The notes under the pieces: generated by a model
What the model was told of the DNA's origin: nothing
The model's input: the letters and a program-made list of their open reading frames with translations, nothing else
Databases searched by the model: none
Source of the DNA: Lichenifustis flavocetrariae
Lineage (GTDB): Bacteria; Pseudomonadota; Alphaproteobacteria; Rhizobiales; Beijerinckiaceae
Reading direction: 5' to 3'
Length of the DNA: 50,240 bases
Assembly: GCF_026130545.1 (NCBI RefSeq)
Contig: NZ_JAMOIM010000034.1
Span: 1-50,240 of the forward strand
Part shown: positions 25,690-35,537 of the stretch, piece by piece
Layout: each line of letters starts with the position of its first letter
Numbering within the stretch: the stretch's first letter is position 1
Program-made: the position numbers and the translations under genes

Positions 25690-28022
25690 GCGGGCCGCTG
25701 CGCCCCGGCTTCCTCGCCGTCGCGCGCCGCGAGGTCGCCTGGATCCGTCGGGATCGCGTGGCGCGCCTGATGGTGCTCGTGGTGCCGCTGCTCGCCTTCG
25801 CGCTCCTCGCCATGACCTTCGGCAACGCCGTCATCCGCCAGCTGAAGGTCGACGTCGTCGACCAGGACCGCTCGCCCTCGTCGCTGAGCTTGGTGCAGGC
25901 GATCGACGCCGCGCCCGGCGTCACGGTCGCCTTGCGCTCGCCCGACCTCACGGGCGCCATGCACGCCATCCGATCGGGCGAAGCCATCGCCGCCACCTAT
26001 ATTCCGCAGAATTTCGAGCGCGACCTGATGGCCGGCCGGCGGCCGCAGGTGGTGATCTTCTACAACAAGCAGTTCTTCACGCCGGGCAACGTCGCGTCCG
26101 GGGCGCTGCAGGCCGCCATTTCTGCCGCCGTTACCGACCTGCCGAAGGGCGTGAAGACCGCCGGCGCCACGCCGGGAGCGCTGGTCGTCGAGCAATACGT
26201 GCTGACCAACCCGGCCCTCAACTACGCCCAGTTCCTGCTCCGGGCGATCCTGCCGACCGTGCTGCACGTGATGATCGCGATCGCGGCCGGGTTCGCGGTG
26301 GGGTCGGAGTTCACCGGCCGGTCCGTCGCCGACTGGCTCGCGACGGCCGGCGGCTCGCCGCTCACGGCGCTCGTCGGCAAGCTCGCCCCCTATTTCGGCC
26401 TGTTCGTCGTCATGATGACAGTCGGCCTCGGCATCATCCACGGCCTCTACGGCATTCCGTTCCGCGGCGACCCGGTCATGACCGCCGTCGCGGCCTGCCT
26501 TTTGATCCTCGCCTATCTCTCACTCGGCGCGCTGTTCCAGCTGCTCGTCCTGAACCTCGCCACGGGCCTGACGCTGGCCGGCGTCGTCTGCTCGCCCGCC
26601 TTCGGTTTTGCGGGCGTTGGCTTCCCGGTGCTGGCCATGAACGGTTTCGCGAGGACGTGGGGATCGCTGCTGCCGCTGCGCTGGTACATTCAGATCCTGT
26701 TCGACCAGGCCGCGCGCGCGGTTCCGCTGCGCGATTCGGCCATGCCCTTCGCCTATCTGACGGCGCTAGCGATCATCTTCTTCGGCCTCGCCTGGCTGCG
26801 GCTGCGCGTCGTCGCGCGACATCCGCCTGCCTCCGCGGCGGACCCCGCCCCGCCTGCGGCCACGCCGCATGGCATCGTCGGCTTCTTCGTGGCCGAATAC
26901 GGCCGGGTGCTGTGCGACAAAGGCGCCTTCGGCCTGATCGTGCTCGGGCCGCTGATCTACGGGGTCTTCTATCCGCAGCCCTACCTCGGCCAGTTGATCC
27001 GCCACGTGCCCATAGCGGTGGTGGACGACGACGGCACCGATCTCAGCCGTACACTGGTGCAGGCTCTCGATGCGGACGAGGCCATCACGGTCGCAGCGCG
27101 TCCCACCACCCTGGCGGAGGCGCAGGCCGCCCTGGCGCGGCGCGAGGTGTTCGGCATCCTCTCGATCCCCGCCGGCACCGCGCGCGACGTTCTCAAGGGC
27201 GACCGCGCGCGCCTGCCGGCCTATGTCGATTCCGCCTATTTTCTGCTCTACAGCCGGACCCTGCAAGGGATAACTGAGGCCGCCGGCACGGTGTCGGCCG
27301 ATCTCGCGGGCGGCGGCGCGCGATCCGACGGCAGCCTCTACCGCGCCGCGCTGGCCCGGAGCTCGCCCGTCGAGATCCTCAACCAGCCGCTGTTCAATCC
27401 CACCGGCGGCTATGCGAGCTACATCGTCCCGGCCGCCTTCCTGCTCATCCTGCAGCAGACGCTGCTGATGGGGTCGGCGACGCTCGGCGGCATCGCGTTC
27501 CAGCAGGGCGGCTTCGCGGCGCGACGCCGTCGCGGCACGCCAGCCGCTGTCGTCGGGCAGGCGCTGGCCCACCTGCTGCTCGCCTTGCCGGGATGCGCGC
27601 TCTACCTCGTGGTGCTGCCCCGCCTTTACGGCTTCTCCTACACCGAGCGGCTGCTCGACCTACTCGTGCTCGTCATTCCCTACATCCTGTCGATCAGCTT
27701 CCTGGGTCAGCTCGTCGGCGCAGCCTTCCGCCGCCGCGAGACGGCGGTGCTGCTGCTAATCGCCGTCAGCCTGCCGATCTTCTTCCTGGTCGGCGTCGCC
27801 TGGCCGCCGGAGGCCATTCCGCCCGTGTTGCGCGCGCTGGGTGCGGCCCTGCCGAGCACCTCGGGCATCGAGGGCCTCGTACGCATCAACCAGATGGGCG
27901 CCTCGTTCGGCGACGTCTTCGCCAACTGGGCGCGGCTGTGGGTGCTCGTCGTCGTGTATGCCGTGCTGGCCATGGTGATGGCCCGTCTCGCCAGCCGTGA
28001 GGAGCGCGTCCATGTCGACTAG
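25686..28022 (+). CDS. Double-length ABC-2 type permease (two permeases fused)
   Basis: A 778-residue inner-membrane protein made of two similar halves. Each begins with a membrane anchor, then a periplasmic region of about 150-180 residues (VIRQLKVDVVDQDRSPSS in the first, IRHVPIAVVDDDGTDLSR in the second), then about five helices of the ABC2_membrane type. The halves meet at a Pro/Ala linker (residues about 390-415). In the YbhFSR and similar exporters these are two separate permeases. The GTG start at 25686 overlaps the preceding gene by four bases and the end overlaps the next gene by 11, so the three are translationally coupled. No ATPase domain is present in the protein or in the neighbouring genes. 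Confidence 0.85.
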   Translation: MSGPLRPGFLAVARREVAWIRRDRVARLMVLVVPLLAFALLAMTFGNAVIRQLKVDVVDQDRSPSSLSLVQAIDAAPGVTVALRSPDLTGAMHAIRSGEAIAATYIPQNFERDLMAGRRPQVVIFYNKQFFTPGNVASGALQAAISAAVTDLPKGVKTAGATPGALVVEQYVLTNPALNYAQFLLRAILPTVLHVMIAIAAGFAVGSEFTGRSVADWLATAGGSPLTALVGKLAPYFGLFVVMMTVGLGIIHGLYGIPFRGDPVMTAVAACLLILAYLSLGALFQLLVLNLATGLTLAGVVCSPAFGFAGVGFPVLAMNGFARTWGSLLPLRWYIQILFDQAARAVPLRDSAMPFAYLTALAIIFFGLAWLRLRVVARHPPASAADPAPPAATPHGIVGFFVAEYGRVLCDKGAFGLIVLGPLIYGVFYPQPYLGQLIRHVPIAVVDDDGTDLSRTLVQALDADEAITVAARPTTLAEAQAALARREVFGILSIPAGTARDVLKGDRARLPAYVDSAYFLLYSRTLQGITEAAGTVSADLAGGGARSDGSLYRAALARSSPVEILNQPLFNPTGGYASYIVPAAFLLILQQTLLMGSATLGGIAFQQGGFAARRRRGTPAAVVGQALAHLLLALPGCALYLVVLPRLYGFSYTERLLDLLVLVIPYILSISFLGQLVGAAFRRRETAVLLLIAVSLPIFFLVGVAWPPEAIPPVLRALGAALPSTSGIEGLVRINQMGASFGDVFANWARLWVLVVVYAVLAMVMARLASREERVHVD

Positions 28023-28980
28023 ACGAGTGGCTCTCGCCATTCTTGTGCTTGCGGCGGGGGCGGGGGCCGTCCTCTACAGCCGCCACGGCGCAGACGAGGC
28101 GCCCCCCATCCTCGGCATGGTGCGGCGGACCGAGATCCGCATCGCGCCCGAGGTCAGCGGTCGGCTGGCGTCGATCGCGGTCGCGCCGGGCCGGCACGTC
28201 AGGCGCGGCGACCTGCTGGCGGTGATCGACAACCCGGACATCACGGCGGCCCTGGCCGAGGCAAAGGCGGCGGCGGACAGCGCCGCAGCGGATCGCGCGA
28301 ACACCTATTCCGGCACGCGGCCCGAGCAGGTCTCGATAGCGGCCGAGGCCGTTCGGACGGCCGAAGCCAACCTCCTGCTGGCCCAACAGCAATACGATCG
28401 CGCTGCTACCTTGAACTCGAAGAGCTTTCTCAGCCAGCAGCAGCTCGACGAGAGCAGGACCTCCCTCGCCAAAGCCTGGGCCGATGTCGAAGGCAAGCGG
28501 GCTGCCGCCGCCGCCGACCGGGCCGGCCCCACGGCCGAGGAACGCCAGTTGGCCGACGCCAAGCTCGCGGCGGCGAACGCCGCGGCCGCGTCGCTCCAGG
28601 CCCAACTCGACAAGGCCCGTCTCGTGGCGCCGGACGACGGGACCGTGGGCGTCCGCGTGGCGGAACTCGGCGAGATCATGGCTCCGGGCAGGGCCGTGAT
28701 GACGCTCAACCTCGACGGCCAGCGCTGGTTCGCCTTCACGATACGCGAGGACCGGCTGCAGGGACTAACGATCGGCGGCGCGGCGACGCTGACGGCCGCC
28801 GATGGCAAGCGCCTGGAGGCTCGCGTCGTGGAGATGCGGCCGCTCGGCGAGTTCGCCACGTGGCGCGCCGCTCGCGCCGTCGGCGACCACGACCTCAACA
28901 GCTTTCGCCTCCGGCTCGACCCGCAATCTCAGGACGCAGGATTGGACCCTGGTATGACGGTCTGGCTGGCCGCCAGATAG
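28012..28980 (+). CDS. HlyD-family membrane-fusion protein (second copy)
   Basis: A 322-residue adaptor with an N-terminal anchor ([18 protein letters not shown]), lipoyl half-motifs ([17 protein letters not shown] and [16 protein letters not shown]), a helical hairpin between them and a C-terminal barrel ending TVWLAAR. ATG 28012 lies inside the end of the permease gene, with GGAG at 28001-28004. It is paralogous to the product of 24667-25689; each half of the fused permease may have its own adaptor. The final [16 protein letters not shown] segment matches WRATRATGDFDLRTF in the first copy. Confidence 0.87.
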   Translation: MSTRRVALAILVLAAGAGAVLYSRHGADEAPPILGMVRRTEIRIAPEVSGRLASIAVAPGRHVRRGDLLAVIDNPDITAALAEAKAAADSAAADRANTYSGTRPEQVSIAAEAVRTAEANLLLAQQQYDRAATLNSKSFLSQQQLDESRTSLAKAWADVEGKRAAAAADRAGPTAEERQLADAKLAAANAAAASLQAQLDKARLVAPDDGTVGVRVAELGEIMAPGRAVMTLNLDGQRWFAFTIREDRLQGLTIGGAATLTAADGKRLEARVVEMRPLGEFATWRAARAVGDHDLNSFRLRLDPQSQDAGLDPGMTVWLAAR

Positions 28981-29074
28981 GCCGGCACGGCGCTCCGCCC
29001 AGCGAAAAAGGTGGCCGAACGTACAATCGGTTTGGGCCACCGTCGCTAGATTGGCCCAACCTGGAGCCGCGGAC

Positions 29075-30088
29075 ATGCAGCTCGACCGGCCGGATCGACC
29101 CTTTGGAGCATCAGCCTTGCCTCATTGCAATCGCCATTCCGCAGGATTGACCCGACGGATGGCCGTCCTGGGATCAACGGCGCTCTTCGCCGTTGCGGGT
29201 CTGCCCTCGGGCGGAGCGCTGGCCGAGGGACAACCTGCACAAGCGAACACGAACGGAGCCGAAGCGATGGGTACCATCAAGGTCAAGGACGGAACGGAGA
29301 TCTTCTACAAGGACTGGGGGAGCGGGCAGCCCATCGTCTTCCACCACGGTTGGCCGCTCAGCAGTGACGACTGGGACGCACAGATGATGTTCTTCCTCCA
29401 GCACGGTTTCCGCTTGATCGCCCACGACCGGCGGGGCCATGGTCGTTCGACGCAGACGTCCACCGGCAACGATATGGATACCTATGCCGCCGACGTGGCT
29501 GAGTTGGCCGCGGCGCTCGACCTCAAGGATGCGATCCATGTCGGCCACTCCACCGGCGGCGGCGAGGTCGCCCGCTATGTCGCCCGATACGGTGCGGGCC
29601 GCGTGGCGAAGGCCGCGCTAATCAGCGCCGTCCCACCGATCATGGTGAAGAGCGAGAGGAATCCGGGCGGCCTACCTATCGAAGTGTTCGATCAGATCCG
29701 CGCCGGCACAGCGTTTAACCGCTCCCAGTTCTACATCGACATCACGTTGCCGTTCTACGGATACAACCGTCCGGGCGCGGCCGTCTCGGAAGGCGTGCGC
29801 CGCAACTGGTGGCGTCAGGGCATGATGGGCGGCATCAAGGCGCAGTATGACTGCATTAAGGCGTTTTCCGAGACCGACTTCACCGAGGATCTCATGGCGA
29901 TAGCCGTGCCGACACTCGTGATGCACGGCGAGGACGACCAGATCGTGCCTTTCGCGGATGCCGGCCCGCTGTCGGCCAAGCTCCTGCGCAACGCGACGGC
30001 CAAGTTCTACCCGGGCTTTCCCCACGGCATGCCGACCACGAATGCCGAGCAGATCAATGCGGATCTGCTCGCGTTCATCCAAGGCTGA
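29075..30088 (+). CDS. Exported alpha/beta hydrolase, chloroperoxidase/arylesterase-like
   Basis: A 337-residue hydrolase. The N-terminal 60 or so residues contain [19 protein letters not shown], a twin-arginine-like leader followed by a hydrophobic stretch and an Ala-Glu cleavage region (GGALAEG), so export to the periplasm is likely. The catalytic domain starts at [18 protein letters not shown]; the nucleophile is Ser in GHSTGGGE, the acid is in HGEDDQIVP and the base in GFPHGMP. It is clearly paralogous to the hydrolase at 18812-19642, which has Cys instead. ATG 29075 has GGAG at 29063-29066. Family members hydrolyse esters or lactones and can perform perhydrolysis; native substrate unknown. 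Confidence 0.88.
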   Translation: MQLDRPDRPFGASALPHCNRHSAGLTRRMAVLGSTALFAVAGLPSGGALAEGQPAQANTNGAEAMGTIKVKDGTEIFYKDWGSGQPIVFHHGWPLSSDDWDAQMMFFLQHGFRLIAHDRRGHGRSTQTSTGNDMDTYAADVAELAAALDLKDAIHVGHSTGGGEVARYVARYGAGRVAKAALISAVPPIMVKSERNPGGLPIEVFDQIRAGTAFNRSQFYIDITLPFYGYNRPGAAVSEGVRRNWWRQGMMGGIKAQYDCIKAFSETDFTEDLMAIAVPTLVMHGEDDQIVPFADAGPLSAKLLRNATAKFYPGFPHGMPTTNAEQINADLLAFIQG

Positions 30089-30164
30089 CCGGATGTCCCG
30101 CGTCGCGGACGCCGAGCCGGCCGGGCCACCTATCGATAGCCGCTAGGCACATGGGTCGGGAGCC

Positions 30165-31376
30165 GTGAATCACCAAGTGTGCGGTACGCGCCGTCGGCTG
30201 GAGCACGCGGCGTCGAACGCAGTCCGTACCATCAAGCCGCTGGGCTTGGCCGCCGCTTTGGCAGTGACACTTTGTGGCTGTGCCGAGCATGCGCGCAACG
30301 TCCTGATCCCGATCGATGTCGAGGTGCCGAACACTAGCAGGGTCGACATGCTCGTCATGACGACCCGCGCACCATCCTCACAACCCGGCGAGTTGTTCAC
30401 CGGGGAGCGCGGCGCGGGGCGGGCTCTCGACGAGATCGTCGTCTCCGTCCCCCCCGATGCCAACCGCAAGGTCGGGGACGTCCAGTGGCCGGCGGCGCTC
30501 CCGGCAGATCCGGCGCTCGACTTCGCGACCGTGAAGGTGGTCGACATGGCGCGAAGTCAGGCGGGTTCCTGGTTCCGCCGCGTCGGAACGAACGGAAACA
30601 AGCTCCTGATCTTCGTGCACGGCTTCAACACCACCTACGAGGAGGCGGTCTACCGCTTCGCCCAGATCGTCCATGATGCCGGTACGCGCGCGGCACCGGT
30701 TCTATTCACCTGGCCGTCGCGCGGCGACCTGTTCCAATATGCCTACGACAAGGAAAGCGCGACCACTTCCCGGGATGCCCTGGAAGCGCTCCTTGCGCGC
30801 GCGGCGGGCGACCCGAATGTGAGCGATGTCACAGTGCTAGCCCATTCGATGGGGAACTGGGTCGCCATGGAGGCCTTGCGGCAAATGGCGATACGACACG
30901 GGGCAATCAGCCCGAAGATCAAGAACGTCATCCTCGCCTCGGCTGACCTTGACGTCGACGTGTTCAAGAGCGAGTTCCTCGACATCCCATCGCCGCGACC
31001 GCGGTTCACGCTCTTGGTATCGACCGACGACCAGGCGCTTGGAATTTCGAGAGCGATCGCCGGGGACATCGACCGGCTCGGGGAGATCGACCCGTCGGTG
31101 GAACCCTATCGCTCGAAACTCACAGGGGCCGATATCGCCGCGATCGACCTCACGAAGGTCCGCACCGGCGACGACATCAACCACACCAAGTTCGCAGAAA
31201 GTCCCGAGATCGTGCGGCTGATCGGTGCTCGCCTAATCGAGGGGCAGAAGATCGACGGCGATAGCCCGTCCGTGGATGCGGAGGTCGGACAGACCCTGTC
31301 GCAGGCCGCCGCGAAGGTCGGTACGATCGCGGGCAAGGCAGTCGTCGCTACGGATGTTGGGGGAGAACGACGATGA
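30165..31376 (+). CDS. Putative lipoprotein alpha/beta hydrolase, DUF900 family
   Basis: A 403-residue esterase-like protein of the DUF900/COG4782 group. Residues about 25-39 are a signal with a lipobox-like LCGC, so the mature protein may be a lipoprotein. The fold is shown by LLIFVHGFNTTYEEAV (oxyanion strand), LFTWPSRGDLFQYAYD, the nucleophile elbow LAHSMGNWVAMEAL and a later DLDVDVF acid region. The start is uncertain: GTG 30165 follows GGGAG by only 2 nt, and GTG 30177 is an alternative. It converges with the large regulator gene at 31442-34237. Related proteins are often encoded near secretion or stress loci, but no function is established. Confidence 0.82.
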   Translation: MNHQVCGTRRRLEHAASNAVRTIKPLGLAAALAVTLCGCAEHARNVLIPIDVEVPNTSRVDMLVMTTRAPSSQPGELFTGERGAGRALDEIVVSVPPDANRKVGDVQWPAALPADPALDFATVKVVDMARSQAGSWFRRVGTNGNKLLIFVHGFNTTYEEAVYRFAQIVHDAGTRAAPVLFTWPSRGDLFQYAYDKESATTSRDALEALLARAAGDPNVSDVTVLAHSMGNWVAMEALRQMAIRHGAISPKIKNVILASADLDVDVFKSEFLDIPSPRPRFTLLVSTDDQALGISRAIAGDIDRLGEIDPSVEPYRSKLTGADIAAIDLTKVRTGDDINHTKFAESPEIVRLIGARLIEGQKIDGDSPSVDAEVGQTLSQAAAKVGTIAGKAVVATDVGGERR

Positions 31377-31441
31377 CGGCGCATCGGCCTGTCCTGGCCA
31401 ATGACCGCGCCTGAATGGTACGTTGACATGACCTTTCGCGA

Positions 31442-34237
31442 TCAGGCGGAGTTTCGGAGCTCGTTCAACAACACCGAGGCGGCGAGGAGGTCGGTGGTCT
31501 CGAACCCTTCGGAGAAACGTTCCAAGACGGGCTGCAGAATGCCGAAGGCCGCATGCGGTTGCTTCCCTTTCCGCTTGCTCGATGCAAGAGAGATCGCCGC
31601 GCGAAGTTCCCAGGCAAGTGCGCCCTGTTCGCGGGCGACGTCCAATGCTTCGACGAACAGCCGCTCCGCTAATACCTGCCTGTCTGTTTCGCTCGACCGG
31701 AGGGCGCGTTCGCCTTCCGCACGCAGCACCTCTGCGCCGCACCAGCTCGCTTGGCGCGCGCCGGTGTCGACGAGATCCGGGCCGCTGAGCAACCCCGCTT
31801 CGATCGACACGAGGATCTGGCGATCGAACCAGATCAGGTTGCTGACTCCTGGAATGATGTTGCTGCCGGCGACGTCTACGCCCGCCTTTCGGGCTGTCCA
31901 AATCCGACGGTAGCGGTCCGCCCAACCCTGCATGTATGCGAAGGCGTTTCGCTGGGTTTCCGAAGCCAGCAGGTCGATGTAGTGCGCCGCAAGCTCATTG
32001 TCGCCCGACCAGAATGCCAATGGGCATGCGCAGCTCGACAATATGTAGCAGAGTGAGCTCGGGTTGCGGGCCTCGGCCGCGTCCGCGACGGCGCCGCGGA
32101 CCATCTCCAAGGCTCGATCGGCATGTCCTCGGATCCACAGCACGCAAGCGAGGTTAGCCCGCGACGCTGTCGTTTGGTCATAGCGGTAGACGGTGCCGAA
32201 GGAAGGGCCGACGGGGCGGTGCTCCGCGACGAGCGCCTCACCTATGCGTTGAGCCTCGACAAGATTACCCTGACGAAATTTCGTAAGTGCCAACGTGCGG
32301 CTCGCGATCGCCGCCGTTTCCAGGTTCCCCTCGCTCTCGCCGAGCGCAATGAGCTTGTTGCAGAGCGACATCGCGGCCGGATGGTCGCCCATGACACCGC
32401 GCTCGTGAGCCAACGCCCACACGGCCGTCGTCATGCTCGGGACGTCGTCGGTGGACTCGGCAATCTCCAGGGCACGCTGAAATGCGAGAACTTCGGCTGG
32501 TCCTGGTCCATGGATGTGGAAAACGAGGTGTCCCAGTGCGAGCTGCAGCTGCATCTCCTCCCGACCGCCGCCAAGGTCTGTCGCGATCAGGCGATTGAGC
32601 GATTGTGTGACGCGGGTCCAATATTCGCCCAACTGGGATCGTCCGAGCCAGAGCGGCGCTGACGAGATCGTGAGCTCGATGCCGGTTCTTGCGTCTCCCT
32701 CAGGAGAGAACGCCCAGTCGAGGGCAGCCTGGACATCCTCGACGAGGCTGCCATTGCGTGCCCACCAATCATCCTGTCGGGCGGCTTTCCACTCGGCCTC
32801 GGCCGCGGCGAGGCGCATGCGCACGTAGTCGGCATGCTGTCGGCGAGCCTGGTCCAGGCGGCCTGACGCAACAAGCTTTTCCGTCGCATAGACCCGGGTC
32901 GTGTCGAGCAGGCGGTAGATAGCCGTCGTGTCTGCCTTGTCGACGTGCAGGAGCGACGTCGCCGCGAGCTGGAGGACGGCGGCAACGACATCGGTTTCCG
33001 AGACCCCGTCCATCTGGGCAACAGCTATCGCCCCATTCAGGGTGAACGCTGTCCGGAATACTGAAAGGCTTTCCAGGACCGCGCGATGGTCGTCGGCCAA
33101 CAGGTCGTGGCTCCAGTCCAGCATGGCCCGCAGCGTCTCATGACGCGCGATCGTTCGCCGACCTTGCGTCAGGAGGTTCAGGCGATCACCGAGACCGGAT
33201 GCCAGGATGTCCAGGCCGAGGGTGCCGGCGCAGGCGGCCGCAAGTTCGAGGGCGAGTGGCAGGCCGTCCAATTGGCGGCAGATCCGGGCCACAGTTCCGG
33301 CGTTCATGGGCGTGATGCTGACCGGGTTCAATGACGTTGCAGCCCGCTCCGCGAAGAGCTGCACGGCCGAGAAGGCAGTGATGTCGGTCGCCGAAGGTGC
33401 GTCTTCGTTCGGCGGCACCTGCAAGGGAGGTAGCCGGTAGACCGCCTCGCCCTTGCAGCGGAGGGCCTCCCGGCTTGTGGCCATGATGCCGATTCCGCTG
33501 CATGACAGCAGCAAGGTCTCGGCAAGCGTTGCGGCAGCCACGATGACGTGTTCGCAGCTGTCGAGCACGATCAGTGCTGATTGCCCTCGCAGCGCCCTCA
33601 GGATCACGGGAATCGGCTCGCCCGACAGCGGCAGATGCAAGGCGGATGCGATGGCGGCCGCTACGCGGGAAGGGTCGTCCAGCGTCGACAGATCGACGAA
33701 GCAGATCTCCTTACGTCCCAGATCTGCCAATCGAGCCATGCACGACATGGCCACGCTGGTTTTTCCGATCCCACCAGGCCCGACGAGCGTCAGCATGCGC
33801 TCCCGGCCCAATCGCTCCACGACATCGGCTATGGCCTTGTCCCGACCGATCAAGGGCAATGAAGGCGCTCGTTGGTGCCATCGGATCACCTCGGATCGAG
33901 GCTCCAAGCCGCTTAACGCCGCCGAGACAATGGGCGCGATGAACCGGTAGCCGCGCCCGGATTCGTTCACGATGTAGCGTTGACCATGCATTCCGTCGCG
34001 GAGCGCCTTGCGCAATGCGGCGACTTGGACCCGGACGTTGCTCTCCTCAACGATAACCCCGGGCCATGCGAATTGGATGAGCTCGTCTGTCGTGACAAGC
34101 CCGCCGGCCCGCCGGGCAAGCACGGTGAGAATCGCGAGCGCTCTGCTGCCGAGCGGAATACGCCTCCCTCCGTCCAAAAGCACCGCCTGCTTCGGCCGAA
34201 GTTCGAAGGTGCCAAAGCAGAGGCTGTCGTCGACCAT
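31442..34237 (-). CDS. Winged-helix/STAND ATPase transcriptional regulator with TPR-like C-terminus
   Basis: A 931-residue regulator. Residues about 5-105 form an OmpR-type winged helix (FGTFELRPKQAVLLDGG, IVEESNVRVQVAALRKAL, SGRGYRFIAP). Residues about 130-420 form a signal-transducing ATPase with Walker A GPGGIGKT at 153-160, LIVLDSCEHV as the Walker B region and RQLDGLPLALELAAA as the STAND GxP motif. The rest is a helical repeat region that should bind the activating partner. ATG 34237 is chosen because the wHTH begins right after it; no good ribosome site is seen, and GTG 34309 or ATG 34294 are alternatives. The family normally integrates a signal through the repeats and activates nearby genes. 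It is convergent with the DUF900 gene. Confidence 0.85.
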   Translation of the reverse strand: MVDDSLCFGTFELRPKQAVLLDGGRRIPLGSRALAILTVLARRAGGLVTTDELIQFAWPGVIVEESNVRVQVAALRKALRDGMHGQRYIVNESGRGYRFIAPIVSAALSGLEPRSEVIRWHQRAPSLPLIGRDKAIADVVERLGRERMLTLVGPGGIGKTSVAMSCMARLADLGRKEICFVDLSTLDDPSRVAAAIASALHLPLSGEPIPVILRALRGQSALIVLDSCEHVIVAAATLAETLLLSCSGIGIMATSREALRCKGEAVYRLPPLQVPPNEDAPSATDITAFSAVQLFAERAATSLNPVSITPMNAGTVARICRQLDGLPLALELAAACAGTLGLDILASGLGDRLNLLTQGRRTIARHETLRAMLDWSHDLLADDHRAVLESLSVFRTAFTLNGAIAVAQMDGVSETDVVAAVLQLAATSLLHVDKADTTAIYRLLDTTRVYATEKLVASGRLDQARRQHADYVRMRLAAAEAEWKAARQDDWWARNGSLVEDVQAALDWAFSPEGDARTGIELTISSAPLWLGRSQLGEYWTRVTQSLNRLIATDLGGGREEMQLQLALGHLVFHIHGPGPAEVLAFQRALEIAESTDDVPSMTTAVWALAHERGVMGDHPAAMSLCNKLIALGESEGNLETAAIASRTLALTKFRQGNLVEAQRIGEALVAEHRPVGPSFGTVYRYDQTTASRANLACVLWIRGHADRALEMVRGAVADAAEARNPSSLCYILSSCACPLAFWSGDNELAAHYIDLLASETQRNAFAYMQGWADRYRRIWTARKAGVDVAGSNIIPGVSNLIWFDRQILVSIEAGLLSGPDLVDTGARQASWCGAEVLRAEGERALRSSETDRQVLAERLFVEALDVAREQGALAWELRAAISLASSKRKGKQPHAAFGILQPVLERFSEGFETTDLLAASVLLNELRNSA

Positions 34238-34309
34238 GGAGGGGCGTGCCCGCGCTGGACCTGATGATTGAGCAGTCGGACTACACTGCAGCATTTCGAC
34301 AACCCGCAC

Positions 34310-34781
34310 GCAATGCTGACCTTAGACCAGCGTAAGCGGGCGAAGGCATCCGGAAGGTGCCTGGTGGGAGTTCAGAAGCGACGAGGTTTCGGCAGTGACG
34401 AGTGAAGCGCGGCTCGTCCTTCGAAGCCGCCAAGAACGTTTCCGGGCTGATCGCTGGGGTGCACTCGGCCATTTTCGGTAAATGTCGGCTTGCTGATGAT
34501 CTCACCGGAAAGCAGCCATTCCCCTTTCGGCCAGGCTTGCTCATATTCGACGAAACAGGCTGCCCGCTTGCAGACCTTCCGAATGCCCGCAAAGGGTCGG
34601 TTCCGGTAATTGTCATTCCCGGAAGCGGCCGGGCATCTTCTCTCCTAATGGGCGATTGCCTTGCCTTAGGGGCGAAAAGGAAGGCGAGTTGATCGGGGTA
34701 GGTGCTCGACCCGCGAAGTTGCGGATGGAGCTAATCTCGTGCGAGTTTTGACGCTCTTACCGCGGTCTTCATCGAGACACA
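34310..34781. other. Intergenic stretch upstream of the large regulator
   Basis: About 470 bases between the divergent regulator gene (minus) and a small membrane-protein gene (plus). An open frame at 34402-34692 has no family character and no ribosome site, and I do not call it. The stretch 34480-34640 has the look of repeated intergenic filler (AAAGCAGCCATTCCCC and imperfect inverted repeats), which could be tested against the rest of the genome. Confidence 0.35.
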
Positions 34782-35258
34782 TTGCGACGCTTGCTCAAAT
34801 TCCTGCACACGATCGGGGCGATCGGGCTCGTGGGATCGGTCGCGTCGATGCTTGTATTGCTTCGCGTCGCTCCTCCCCCGGCCTCAGTGGCCGGATATGC
34901 CCTGCTGCGCGGCGCCATGGGCGCCATCGCCAAGTGGATTTTTCTGCCGTCGATCGCACTCACTCTGGTCGCGGGCCTGTTCGCAATGGCACTGAACAAC
35001 TCCTATCAGAATGCTGGCTGGGCATGGCTGAAGCTTGCGAGCGGTGTTCTCATTTTCGAGGGCTTCGCGCACGTTCAGGGCGTGATGCAGGACGAAGCCG
35101 AACGAAGTGTGAGAGCCGTCGCGGGCCAAGTCGATCCAGCGACGTTGGGAGGATCGTCAGGGGCGGAGCAACTCACATTGTGGGTGGTGCTCGCGGTCGC
35201 AATCGCCAATGTCGCGCTCGGCATCTGGCGCCCACGGCTTACCCGGCTTCCCAAGTAG
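34782..35258 (+). CDS. Small integral membrane protein (DUF2269-like)
   Basis: A 158-residue protein with four probable membrane helices: LKFLHTIGAIGLVGSVASML, a second around WIFLPSIALTLVAGLFAMAL, a third near AWLKLASGVLIFEGF and a last near LTLWVVLAVAIANVALGIW. The pattern (K-x-LHxxGA at the start, a helix pair, a polar loop, a last helix) resembles DUF2269 and related small membrane proteins of unknown function. The TTG start at 34782 has no strong ribosome site. No partner gene is obvious. Confidence 0.65.
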   Translation: MRRLLKFLHTIGAIGLVGSVASMLVLLRVAPPPASVAGYALLRGAMGAIAKWIFLPSIALTLVAGLFAMALNNSYQNAGWAWLKLASGVLIFEGFAHVQGVMQDEAERSVRAVAGQVDPATLGGSSGAEQLTLWVVLAVAIANVALGIWRPRLTRLPK

Positions 35259-35537
35259 CCATCCAAAGGCCACAGCCGGCTGACGATCGCTGGACCGCGA
35301 GCCAACTTGGTTAACTCGGGGCCAAGATGGCGACGGGTTTCCTGAAACTTTGCCACTCTTGGTCGACATGGAATGCATTGGTGATCCGCCGCTTCAAGAA
35401 AACGCGGTGATCCGGGCGGCCGAAGAAATGGGGTTGTGACCGGCGGAAGGCACGATGGCAAGGGAAACGCGCGCAGCGTGAGCCGCGGGCGCTAGGTATT
35501 GGTGCTCAACCGTCGGCTGGATTCCTCGGTGAGTGTC

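Noticed and set aside
34402-34692. Plus-strand open frame of 96 codons in the gap after the regulator
   Set aside because: No ribosome site, no family, and composition like intergenic filler.
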